DNA of 64,000 nucleotides from Nannochloropsis salina CCMP1776 (Eukaryota > Sar > Eustigmatophyceae > Eustigmatales > Monodopsidaceae): contig SDOX01000011.1 in NCBI GenBank assembly GCA_004565275.1, forward strand, positions 581,881 to 645,880, in the 5' to 3' direction. Position 1 is the first letter of the stretch. Each line of letters begins with the position of its first letter. This document shows, piece by piece, positions 40,983 through 51,169 of this stretch. The position numbers were made by a program, and so were the translations under genes. The notes beneath the pieces are model-generated. The model was not told where the DNA came from. It searched no databases and saw only the letters and a program-made list of their open reading frames with translations.

Positions 40983-43732
40983 ATGCCAAGACCCAGCAGA
41001 CCTTCGACCGCTGCCTTCCTTCTCGGTCTCGTTGCCCCCTTTTTGACCGATGCACAGCATGCATGCAACACAACTCTCCTTCTTGACAAGGCCAAAACGC
41101 TTCTGCTGACAAATTTCGATGCGGAACAAGGTTGGACAGTTCCTTCCAAAGCGACGGCGCCCTACCTAGACTCGACCTCCTCCCTCTTCACAGCCTATGC
41201 ATACGCAAAATTTGATCCAGATGCCGGGATGAAGGAGCTGATTGCATGGTACGCTTTGCAATCCGAGATGGTCGGTTGTAGTTTTTGGCGGGGCAATAGC
41301 ATGATGTGCGGAAGAAGAGTGAAGTGCTTCTGCCGTTTGTGATATGCCTTTCATCTCGGAAGCTACCCCTTGATGGCCATTTCATAGCATTTGACCCATC
41401 CTTATGTCTTTCAAATCCTTTCCTCCTTTGCTTCTGTCCCTTTTTCAGCCTATCAGGGCAGTGGCCCTTCACCGGCCTCGTTCCCCGCATCCGCTTTCCC
41501 CCCTCGAGTGAGGGCTCGGCCTGGCTGGAGGGCACTTACTACCCGGGACCGGCTCAGTGGCAAACCCCACGCGACGGGTCTGCTGCTGCTCTGAGCACTG
41601 CAGGACTGGCTGCGCTACCGTGGCATGCCATCGTGGCCATGCAGCTTTTCAACGTGCGCCGTGACGATGCCGGCCTCAGCTTCCTCGCTCAGGTCTTTCC
41701 CCCGATCTTCAAGTATCACCAATACCTTCACACCTCCCGCGACGCCAAGAACCACCTGGTCTTTTCGTATCATCCCTGGGAGAGCGAGCTCCCAGGAGAC
41801 TCGCCCGTGTGGAGCGCGGCGCTGGCAGCGACCAAGGAGCGGGTGGCGGCCGAGGCCTGGAGCCCCCGCGTGCCCTTGGACGAGCCGGCGGCCGCGCCGG
41901 GCTACCCGGGGGACGATGTGTTCGGGCCGGAATTGTATCTGGTGGAGCTGATGGCCCGGCTGGAGTACGAGGACGCGCGCATCCAGCAATCCACGCCCTT
42001 CTTGGCGCTGGACGTGGAGTTCAACGCCGTCTTGGCCGCCGCCGACGTGGCTCTGGCGGACATGGCTAAAGTACTGCAACTGCACAGCTCCAGCACCGTC
42101 GATGACGCCATGCGTAGTGCCGCGACGGGCTGGGCGGATTCGGCGACGACACGTTTGGAGTACTTGTGGACCGGGGAGAGGTACGCGAGCTATTTGCTGG
42201 CGACCCGCGCTCAGCCAACTCTGGACGAGGCCTCAGAGGGAGAGAGCATGGCGGTTCGTGCGGACTTGCTGGAGGGCGACGGTTTAAAGATACAGCGGGC
42301 TGACGTAAAGCTTGTCGGGGGTGGGGGTGGGAAGCGGTCTCGGTCGTGGGGCTTCGAGGGGCGGGCGAGCAGGCTGTACCCGCCTTCCTTCCCCTCCACG
42401 GCCGCCGATCCCCAACGCGCCCCGGGCAGCCGCAATCATTCCGTTCCGTCTCCTTGGCGACCTCCTACGAGACAAAGGCAGCTGCGACACCACGGTCACT
42501 CGGGTTCCAAGCCCAAGCTCGTGCTGCCCTCCACAGTGTCCTCGCCTCCATCCCCGCCCCCCGTGCCCCTCCCCCCCGGGGCCTTCCTCCCCTTGAGCGT
42601 GGTGAGTAGTTTCTGGCCTCTCTATGTGGAAGGGGGGACACCCCGCTCCCGTCTCGACGATCTCTTGGTGGAAATCATCACGCCGGGGCTCGACGCGTCC
42701 TTCGACTGCCAGGGCGACGTCTTCCGCCTGCCCGTCAGTGGCTGCGCTGTGCCCGACCCCCTTCCCCGAGTCTCCCTGCTCCACAACCTGGTTGTCCAGA
42801 GGGGACTGGCGGTCAACGGCGACGTGGGCTTCAATCGCTGGCTTCTGAACAACACGGTGGCCTTGGTCTGCGCCGCCAGCATGGATCCTTTCGCTCAGCC
42901 TCCCCCAAAACCACCGGCCTATCGGTTTTCGCGCTACTTCGACCCCGTGTCAGGGACGGCCTTTGGAGAAAAGCAGGACATGTTTGGGAAAGAGTCCACG
43001 CTGGCAGCAGCCTTGGTTTGGATCTTGCTGCATACGGACGCGCCAAACAGGGCAGAAACGCCGCCCATAAGCCACGATGTGACGTTCGCGCTGGTGGTTG
43101 TAGAACTTATCATTGCTTTTGCCACGGGGGTGGGCTGTTTCGTATTTTCATTAAGCCTGTTCCGCGAGCTCTCACGGGCGGACAAGGAAGGATTAGGCTC
43201 CGTATCGTCCATGTTGAATGTGCGTGACGACGCGGAAGACGATGAGCAAGGGCCGCGGCAGGGGAGGCGCGAAGGGGTTGTGCGGGATAGCCAACGTAGG
43301 AATGCGCTTTACGGCTCGAAGGATGATCACGACACGGAGGAGGAGGAGGATGAGGAAAGCAAGGGTCATGGGCTCGCATTGGATGGCAGCGATCACGGGG
43401 AAATCGATCACCAAAGGACGGCGGCACGCAGAAAGAAAGGAGCTTACTACGGGCCATTCACCGCGCCAGTCCCGGGTCGGGCACCTAATCGGGGTCTCTA
43501 CCAAACGTTCCGCTCATTTCCACGTATGCAAGCGCTTGAGAACGACGACAATAGTACAATTCATGGGACCGAGCTACGGCGCGTCGAAAGCGAGGGGGAC
43601 GGTATGAATGGCGGCGGGGAAAGCGGGCGCGGGGGGGGGATCGTCTCCGCCCTGGGGACCGCAGCTGGTTCAGGCCTGCGAAATCTTGGCTCTGCTGTGA
43701 AGAGTGGCGTGTCTTTCTTGAAATTCTGGTGA
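40983..43732 (+). CDS. GH63-like glycosidase, secreted or lumenal, membrane-anchored
   Basis: Exons about 40983-41274 and 41457-43732 give about 855 residues. The donor (GTTGTA at 41275) is weak but phase-compatible. A signal peptide (FLLGLVAPFLTDAQ) is followed by an (alpha/alpha)6-barrel pattern: GQWPFTGLVPRI, GTYYPGPAQWQTPRDGS, LPWHAIVAMQLFN, HPWESELPGDSPVW near residue 204, FLALDVEFNAVLAAAD and GFNRWLLNN. The HPWES-then-SPxW signature is typical of GH63-type enzymes such as mannosylglycerate hydrolase-like and alpha-glucosidase relatives; substrate unknown. A basic, Pro/Ser-rich ~95-residue insert (DNA ~42300-42600) sits before PLSVVSSFWPLYVEG and could include an unspliced intron. A membrane span near residue 650 (DVTFALVVVELIIAFATGVG) is followed by a ~190-residue charged cytosolic tail. 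Confidence 0.75.
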
Positions 43733-44209
43733 CAACATACATCGTAGGATAAGTAATGTATAAAATCGACATGTTCTATAAAATTATAAATGCCCGGGGA
43801 TCGGAAATGGCCCAAAACAAAAGATCTTTTCACTACGTGGGCCATGCGCGCATGCTGGAAACCTTTCACACCCTCCAAACTCGTTTAAAACTAAGTTGTT
43901 GCCATTTTTAAATTGATCATTCTTTTTCTTCGGATTTGGCAGAGAAGATGAGGTGTGTTTCACAATGTCGACTTGCCTGCCGGCTAGGTTTTGGGGGGTG
44001 GGGAGGTTAGCTTTCCACGTATCGGACCCTTATTTTTATTGTGTTGAACGATTGAATCCTGCCAAACCTACGCTGGCTTTATGGGAAAAATGACGTGGCT
44101 GTAGAAAGCCAGTTACTGACTGATCTATCACAAAGATAAGTTATTTGTCTTTACACTCTCCTTTGCTTATGAAGCCCTACTCGATTACAAATACATCGCA
44201 GGTGCCGTC
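43733..44209. other. Intergenic region
   Basis: An AT-rich gap between two plus-strand genes. It presumably holds the 3' end of the glycosidase gene and the promoter of the metallophosphatase gene. No gene is recognised. Confidence 0.45.
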
Positions 44210-45847
44210 ATGAGACCGACAACCCGTCTCTTCATTCCATTTCTGTTTTCACTTGTCTCGCTACCAAGCACGATATCATTTATTGGTCGTACTGCCTGTT
44301 CTTCGAAGTCGCAGCGAGCCCTGCGGAGAAGAGAGGGCGCTCCCAAGGCCGTCGCTTTCAAGCCTCAGGAGGGTCTCGCGCATGACTTTTGCCTCGCAAT
44401 TTTAGGGGATCTTCACTTGGACCCGACAGACATGAAGCTTCATAATGAAGGACGCAAGCATATCATAGATGTACTAGGGGGAATGAAAAAGTCGCTTTCC
44501 TCGAGCAAGTCGCAAGCTCACCTCATCAGTCTCGGGGACCTAGGCGCATACGGCGAGGCAGGCACCACGGCTTGCTTCGAGCACGCAAAAGCTTACCTTG
44601 ACGGCTTCCAATTGCCTTACAACCTCGTCACTGGGTAAGAGTTCTTCGTCGGTGCATTTTTTGATATTGAGGGCACCGCCACTCACAGGTGCCTGGCATT
44701 CCACTTCTTTTCCCGCCTCAGGAATCATGATTTGGAGGGCATGGACGAGTTTGCCACGGATGTGGAAAATCTGCAAGCCTGGAAGAAAGTCTTTGGTATC
44801 AATGCACCAACCTTCTGCCATCAAATTGGAGACAAGACTCTATGCGTGGGTCTGAGCACGACCCGTTTCCGCTCCTCGCCCTTCTCCTCGCACGAAGTTT
44901 ACATCCCGAAGGAGCAGACCATCTGGCTCGAAAATTTGCTGAGGCAACACCCCGAGGAAGAAGGGTGGCGAGTGCTCGTCTTCAGTCACGCCCCGCCCAT
45001 GGGAGCGGGCATCCGGGTGGTCCAGAATGTGCACATCAAGAATGGTTGCGCCTTTTTGAATCATTCGAGCGGCGACGAGGAACGACGTGTCTTCATCCGC
45101 CTCTGCAAACAGTACCACTGCATCAAGGCCTGGTTTTCGGGGCATTTCCACCTGTCCCACGACTACGAGGACTCCATTACGGCCAAGGAGGGCACTGTCT
45201 TTGTGCAAACGGGGGTCATGGGCGAGAAGTCGACGAGGGACGGTCGGCGCCAGAGCCGAGTCGTGCGAGGAGATGGGGCAGGCCTGCATGTGTACACTGT
45301 CAACCACCACAAGGGCGGGGAGCTGCGCCTGGACGTTTCCATCCGTTACAAGCCAGGCGGAGAGGACCTGGTGGAGGCGCACGGGCACGAGGACTACGCG
45401 CATGACAAGTGGTTCTCGGCGTACCGACCCCAGGAGGAGGACGGGTGTTATCTGCAAAGTCCCGACGGGATTATTTTGGAGGCGAGCGACCACGGGGGGG
45501 GTGAAAAGGTGTGCTGGTGGCACATGGCGGACGGGCGCGTGCTTGGGGTGCATGAGGGGCAAGTGATCGAGTATGACGCCGAGACGCTCTCCCCGCTGGG
45601 AATCGTGGTGGATAGGGAGCAGCTCCAGGGTCGAGAGATGGTGGTGGTCGGGGAGGGGCAGGCCTTGATTCTCGTGTCCTCCCTGGACGCGCTGAACGAG
45701 AAGACCACGGCCGCGGACTACGACATCATCCACCCCAACCAGGACGGGAGTTACTGGCGGCGGTGGCAGCGAAACAAGCTCGTGCGGCAGAGGGAGAAGG
45801 AGCGGGAGAAGATCGCAGCGGATTGGCTCAAGCAAAATTTCAAGTAG
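44210..45847 (+). CDS. Calcineurin-like metallophosphoesterase with putative plastid leader
   Basis: Exons 44210-44634 and 44722-45847 join inside the GNHD motif in phase 2, giving 516 residues. Metal-binding motifs are complete: GDLHLD, GDLGAYGE, GNHD, FSHAPPMG and GHFHLSHD. The N-terminus is a signal peptide (LFIPFLFSLVSLPSTISF) followed by a Ser/Arg-rich transit-like stretch with Phe at the likely cleavage point, consistent with plastid or endomembrane targeting (inference). After the catalytic domain lie ~200 residues of strand-rich sequence (CYLQSPDGIILEASDHGGG, VCWWHMADGRVLGVHEGQV) with no recognised family, ending in a basic helix. It acts on phosphate mono- or diesters; substrate unknown. 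It converges with the dehydrogenase gene (177 bp). Confidence 0.85.
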
Positions 45848-46024
45848 ATCTGGTTTCAGCATTGAAGCTGCGTGGCGACGGGCCATTGTACCATGGTTAT
45901 ATTAGCAGTAGTGGAGAAGACTCGCGCGTAATGATTATGAATGACGGGATGCAAGTAAAAACTGCATTGTGTTTCACAACTATATTCGAACATTTTTTTT
46001 CATTATATCCCTCATTGTCGGATT

Positions 46025-47773
46025 TTACATGGCACCAACGAAACTGGCCCGGTCAGGTGCGTGCGCCTGGCGCACTCCCTGATCTAACTCTTTCTTACCC
46101 CCCTCCGCCAGGGGTGCCGCCCCACCGCCAGCACCGTTGCTCTCGCCCTCAGGAAATGCCCACTTGCTAGTAATCTTGCGCTTGTTTGTCATGAACTCCA
46201 AGCAGCCTTCGCCCGTGATGTCCACCATGCTCCCGTACTTGCTGCGCGTCCCGAAGAGCCCCCCGAAAGAGAAAGGCTCCCGAGGTACGGGCACGCCCAC
46301 GTTGACACCGATCATGCCGGCCCTGAACCTCGTCTCGAAGAACTGAGCATGTGCACCCACAGTAGTGTAGACGCAGGCGGCATTTCCGTGCGGATTCGAG
46401 GCCTCGATGGCCAGCGCCTCCTCCCAGGTGGCCACGCGGATTACAGAGAGGACAGGACCGAAGACTTCCTCCCGCATTGCCTCGTCGTCCGCGCGCGTGT
46501 GGAGGAGAATGGTCGGGCCCACCCAGGTCCCTGCCTTCGCCGCCCGAGCCCAACCACGCCCGTCCAGCAAGAGTGTAACTCCTTGTTTCTCTGCCCCGTC
46601 GATATAGCGGAGAATGCGCTCCTGGGACATAGCATCTATGATCGCTCCCACTTGCCCCGGCTCCACGCCCGGCCTCAGGGCCCCTGCCTTGCAAATGACG
46701 GCCTCCAGGAGGGAGGCTTGTTCTCCGATCAGGATCAGGACGGTGGCCGCCTGCCGGACGAGAGAAATGGATCAATCAGTCAAAATTTCAGGGAGGGGTA
46801 GAAGGGTTCAGAGCTGGAAAGAAAGCAAGGGGAAGGCCGCATCGTTCAAGCCGTCGCCACAAAACAGAGGAGGGGCAACACTGACCATGCACCTTTGACC
46901 CGCACAGCCGGCAAAGCTCGCCACAATGTCACTGGAAGCGCTTTCCACGTGGCAGTCCGGCAGCGCGACGAGGTGGTTCTTGGCCCCGCCCATGGCCAGC
47001 ACCCGCTTGTTGAGCCGACTCGCCCGCTCCGCCACCACCTCGGCCACGCGGGAGGAGCCGACGAAGGTGACCCCGCGGACCAAGGGGTGGTCGATCAAGG
47101 CATTGACTGCCTCCACCTGTCCGTTCACGGTCTGAAAGACGCCGGGCGGTACGCCGGCCTCGTGGAGAAGGGCGGCGACGCGGTGCATGGTCAGGGGGAC
47201 CTTCTCGGAGGGCTTCAGAATCATGCAGTTCCCCGCGGTTAGGGCGATGGGGATGGTCCACATCGGGCACATGATCGGGAAGTTGAGAGGACAGACGCTT
47301 ACAACCACGCCGATGGCCTCACGCATGTCGCAACAGGTCACACCGCGCGAGACCTGCAGCGTTTTCCCTTGCGCCATTTGGGGTAATCCACAGGCCCACT
47401 CCACCGTCTCATTGCCTTTCGCCACTGACGCCCGTGCCTCCGCCAAATTTTTCCCATTCTCCCGCACGACCAAGAGGGCAAGTTCCTCGGCATGCTGCTC
47501 CATCAGGTGCTGAAACCGAAACATTATGCTGGCCCGCGCCTTCATCGTCATCCCACTCCACGCTGGGAACGCACGTTGAGCGCACGCCACCGCCGTACTT
47601 ACGTCGGAAGCGTCTGACAGGTACACTTTGCCGATTTGGACGCCATCAGTGGGTGATATTACAGGGAGGTAGTCCCCTTTTGAAGTCTGGTACTGCCCAT
47701 CTACAAAATTTTCGCACACTATCATGCCGCCAGAACCGTGACCTTGGAAAAATAGAGGGGGGAAGACTGTCAT
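46025..47773 (-). CDS. ALDH6A1: Methylmalonate-semialdehyde dehydrogenase (CoA-acylating)
   Basis: Exons 47773-46886 and 46750-46025 join in phase 0 directly after the catalytic Cys-Met pair, giving 537 residues. ATG 47773 is the first in the frame. Family marks: FVDGQYQTSKGDYLPVISP, GNETVEWACGLPQMAQG, VCPLNFPIMCPMWTIPIAL, GGAKNHLVALPD, CAGCAGQRCM-type active site with the catalytic Cys near 295, EEVFGPVLSVIRV and the ending PFSFGGLFGTRSKYG. The enzyme converts methylmalonate or malonate semialdehyde to propionyl- or acetyl-CoA in valine, pyrimidine and beta-alanine breakdown. A mitochondrial presequence is expected for the family, but the visible N-terminus is short and hydrophobic, so an upstream exon may be missing. 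A ~30-residue Gly/Ala-rich tail follows the normal end. Confidence 0.92.
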
Positions 47774-48680
47774 TGGCACAAATATTGCGCAGTCACGTTT
47801 ATGAGCGCGTCGCCTTCCACACCAGACGCGCACCGAACCCGGACTATGAAACCACACCACTTGACATCAGCCTCAGCCCACGAACGCGCAGGGAACACAA
47901 CACGCTTGCACTCAGGCAAGTGCATTATCTTGGCGATGGCAATGGAGGTCGACCGTAATCGCGTCGCACCGGCCCCGGGGCCGTAATAATGGGCACCAAG
48001 TGGGCGATGGACCGCTCCAAGGCGTGGGGTGTGCGACTTGAGGCGGGCGGCGAGGGCGGAGGGGAAATTGAAGCACTGGATGCGGCCTGCCAGAGGGTCG
48101 GCGTCGTCTTGCCCCCCCGTGCGGGGCGGTCGACAGGCGTCTTCGATGGTGTGCTCACTTGATCCACACCGGCATGAATGCATCGGCATCGCTGCGGGCG
48201 TGGGCGTGTGTTTGTATAGTCCTGGATCCTGATCTTCAGCCCCGGACAAGAGCGGAGGACAGCACTGAATCAGAGAGGGGAGAGAGATCTTCCCCGCCCG
48301 TGCTTAGCACGACGCGAAATCTGTCGCTCCCCGAGAGGAAGGTTTTACGGTCACGCACACCACATTTCATCTTTGTACGACATTGTCACACACTGTGCGC
48401 CATCGTGGTGTGGCATAGGGTGGGATGCAGGGGGCAACGGCGAGGGACCCACAAGACGCCATCGAAAGATTTTAGGCGGCGGACCTCGAGACTGTCTTCA
48501 ATGTAACGCCAGTGCGCAGAAAAACTCACTCTCTATGCACACATATCTCTCGCAGGTGTAAGGCTACCTCTCTACCTGCTGCAAAAGCCCGCTGTGCGGT
48601 CGCTGTGGGATTTGTCAAGAGGACCAATTCGCTTGTTTGCTGCTTACCGAGGTCGACCAATCAGTTGCACTTCTGTCACC
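47774..48680. other. Divergent intergenic region
   Basis: About 0.9 kb between the starts of the dehydrogenase (-) and HemA (+) genes. A minus-strand frame at 47770-48249 is open for 159 codons and Arg/Pro-rich. It could hide an upstream exon with a mitochondrial presequence for the dehydrogenase, but no donor/acceptor pair was convincing. Confidence 0.35.
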
Positions 48681-50438
48681 ATGTGCCCCCTGCGCGTGTT
48701 TTTCGCATTGCTCCAGCTTCATCTCCTATGTGTTCTCGGCTTGGGAGGGTACGCGTCTTCTGCCGGAAGCGCTCGGGCTACTGGCCGCAACTGTCCTTTC
48801 CGGGGCTGGGCAGTGGGTAAGACCTCTGCAAACACAGCCACGAGTTCATGTGCTTTCGTGGCACCATCCCCGCTTTCTCGCAGCTCAGCCGCGCTCTCAT
48901 TGACCACGAGCGAGGTTGCGGGGCCGTCATCGGAAGGGGGTTTCCGGACCTCCACGGGCCTGTTTGTGGCACCCACTACCGGACACACGGCGCACTCGTT
49001 GTCCCGGAGGCGCCGCGTCGGCCCCGCGCTGAAGCCGCTCTACGCCGCCACTGTGGCTGCCCCGACTGCCAGCATCCCTGCAGATGCGATCGCGGCTGCA
49101 GCGGAGAAGAAGGAGAAGGAGGCGAACAAGAAGAAGCGCAAGGCGACTTCCATGACCCCCTTGGAAGTGCACGTGATCGGCCTTTCTCACCACAACGCGG
49201 CGGTGGAGGTGCGGGAGAAGCTGTCCATTCCGGAGGCCCAGTGGAACGAGGCGGCCAACAAGCTCTGCGGGAGCGGGGTCATCGCAGAGGCATGCACGTT
49301 GTCGACATGCAACCGCTTTGAGATCTACTTCGCGGCCCACGACTCGTACGCCGCCTTCCACGAGGCCACCGCCTTCCTGGAGCGGCATTCGGGCCTGCCG
49401 CAGAGCGTGCTGCGGAAGAATCTATTCCTCTTGTCGGGAGAGGACGCGATCTGGCACCTGATGCGGGTCTCGGGGGGCCTGGACTCCCTGGTGGTGGGGG
49501 AGGGACAGATCCTCAGCCAGGTGAAGCAGTGTTACAACCACGGGATGGAGGAGGACGGGAAGGGTGGCAAGGTCATCTCTCGAATGTTAAACTCGGCGGT
49601 GGCGGCTGGGAAGCGCGTGCGGTCCGAGACGGGCATCAGCAAGGGGGCCGTCTCCATCTCTTCGGCGGCCGTTGAATTCTCGCAGCTCCGGTGCCCCAAG
49701 GACCTGGGCAAGCCCTTCGAGGACAGCCGCGTGGCCATTGTGGGCGCAGGCAAGATGTCGCGCCTCCTGATGATCCACATGGCCTCCCAGGGGGTAAAGG
49801 CCGTGACGCTCATGAACCGAGGGCGCGAGAGAGCGGAGACCCTGGCGGCGGAGTTCCCGGAGATGGAGGTGGCGGTGCGGCTCATGGATGACCTCTGGCC
49901 GGTCATGCATTCCCACGACGTCGTCTATACCTCCACGTCGGCGCAGGGCTGCCTTCTGACCAAGGAGAACATCCAGGCCTCGGGACTGGCCCCCGGGAAG
50001 GTGATTGTGGACATATCGGTGCCGCGCAACGTGGAGACGGAGGTGAGCGAGATCGAGGGCATGTTCGCCTACAACGTAGACCATTTGAAGGAGGTGGTGG
50101 ACCGGAATACGGCCATGCGCAAGAAGCAGATGCTGGAGGCAGAGGACCTGCTGGTGGAGGAGATGGAGAAATTTCGCTCGTGGCAGTTCTCCCTGGGGGC
50201 TGTCCCGGCTTTGATGAAGCTGCAGGAGAAGGCGGAGACGATGCGCATGGAAGAGCTGAAGAAGGCATCCAAGAAACTGAACAACCTTTCAGAAAAGGAG
50301 CTTCAGACCGTGGAACGGCTCACGAAAGGGATCGTCAACAAGCTTCTGCACGGACCCATGTCGCACTTGCGGGCTACGGAGGATCTCGAGAAAAACCTCG
50401 TGGCACTCAAGACGCTGAAAGCCGTCTTCGAGCTGTGA
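48681..50438 (+). CDS. hemA: Glutamyl-tRNA reductase, plastid
   Basis: A single exon of 585 residues; the first in-frame ATG is at 48681. The leader has a signal peptide (FFALLQLHLLCVLGLGGYA) and then a Ser/Thr/Ala-rich part with CAFVAPSPLSR, resembling the plastid-cleavage motif of stramenopile algae. The enzyme starts near residue 160: VIGLSHHNAAVEVREKL, the catalytic Cys210 in STCNRFE, GGLDSLVVGEGQILSQVK, the NADPH-binding GAGKMSRLLM, then YTSTSAQ and the dimerisation helix at the C-terminus. It reduces glutamyl-tRNA to glutamate-1-semialdehyde, the first committed step of tetrapyrrole (chlorophyll, haem) synthesis. Length and motifs are complete. Confidence 0.97.
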   Translation: MCPLRVFFALLQLHLLCVLGLGGYASSAGSARATGRNCPFRGWAVGKTSANTATSSCAFVAPSPLSRSSAALSLTTSEVAGPSSEGGFRTSTGLFVAPTTGHTAHSLSRRRRVGPALKPLYAATVAAPTASIPADAIAAAAEKKEKEANKKKRKATSMTPLEVHVIGLSHHNAAVEVREKLSIPEAQWNEAANKLCGSGVIAEACTLSTCNRFEIYFAAHDSYAAFHEATAFLERHSGLPQSVLRKNLFLLSGEDAIWHLMRVSGGLDSLVVGEGQILSQVKQCYNHGMEEDGKGGKVISRMLNSAVAAGKRVRSETGISKGAVSISSAAVEFSQLRCPKDLGKPFEDSRVAIVGAGKMSRLLMIHMASQGVKAVTLMNRGRERAETLAAEFPEMEVAVRLMDDLWPVMHSHDVVYTSTSAQGCLLTKENIQASGLAPGKVIVDISVPRNVETEVSEIEGMFAYNVDHLKEVVDRNTAMRKKQMLEAEDLLVEEMEKFRSWQFSLGAVPALMKLQEKAETMRMEELKKASKKLNNLSEKELQTVERLTKGIVNKLLHGPMSHLRATEDLEKNLVALKTLKAVFEL

Positions 50439-51169
50439 GAGATGGCACGAAGCTACATGGAGTGCCCTAGAAGCATGGTCATGTCCACCCTGTCGAGTCG
50501 TCCAAGGCGTGTGAGGTGCGGTTTCTCAGGCGAGAGGTTTAGGATTTGTGAGACATGCGTGAGGACACGATCGTCAAGAGTGTCTACTAGTTCATAATTC
50601 ATCCAGCGTGTATATTGTCGACGAAGGAGAAGTTCGTGCTGTCGTCTCGCGAACAGTACCTGATTTAAGCCTTTGTGGTTGATCTGGTGGTAGTGCGGGC
50701 ACAGTATTGATCAAGGAGGAGAAGGACCAAGGCCACATTTATGGCCATGGAGAAGTCAGGAAGTCTAAAACTTCAGCAGCGATAACATAGGGAGAAGAGC
50801 GCTATCTGATGTTTCCATGGCACAATAGGCAGGGACAGACGAAGCACACCCTGAAAACTCTACTGGTGGTCCCGGGACCTTTGACCTCGAACGTGACGTG
50901 ACAGACGGCCGGCTACCATCGACGTTGCCTTAAAGAAAAAAGCACACGACACAAATGCCACTAATGTTTAAGGATTTTAAAGCTTGTTTTGAGCTGCACT
51001 AAGGGTGTTCCCGTTGTTGGTTTGGCTTCACATTGCGAAGAATTGATGTTGGGACCTCTTCCTAGCCGGGAGGCAACCTCCCGGTATAGAAGTAGCGGGT
51101 TTACCACTGAAAAACAGTACTGTACTTTGCATAAAACAAAAGACGCTATACTTACCATTCCCCGCAGGC
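50439..51169. other. Intergenic region
   Basis: A 730-bp gap between HemA and the acetyltransferase gene, both on the plus strand. No open frame or RNA-like structure stands out. It probably holds the HemA 3' end and the next promoter. Confidence 0.45.

Noticed and set aside
44840-45886. A 348-codon minus-strand frame opposite the metallophosphatase
   Set aside because: It lies entirely antisense to a gene with intact catalytic motifs and has no recognisable domain of its own.
47770-48249. A 159-codon minus-strand frame upstream of the dehydrogenase
   Set aside because: It lacks a domain and a usable donor and overlaps the dehydrogenase start in another frame. It is mentioned only as a possible hidden leader exon.
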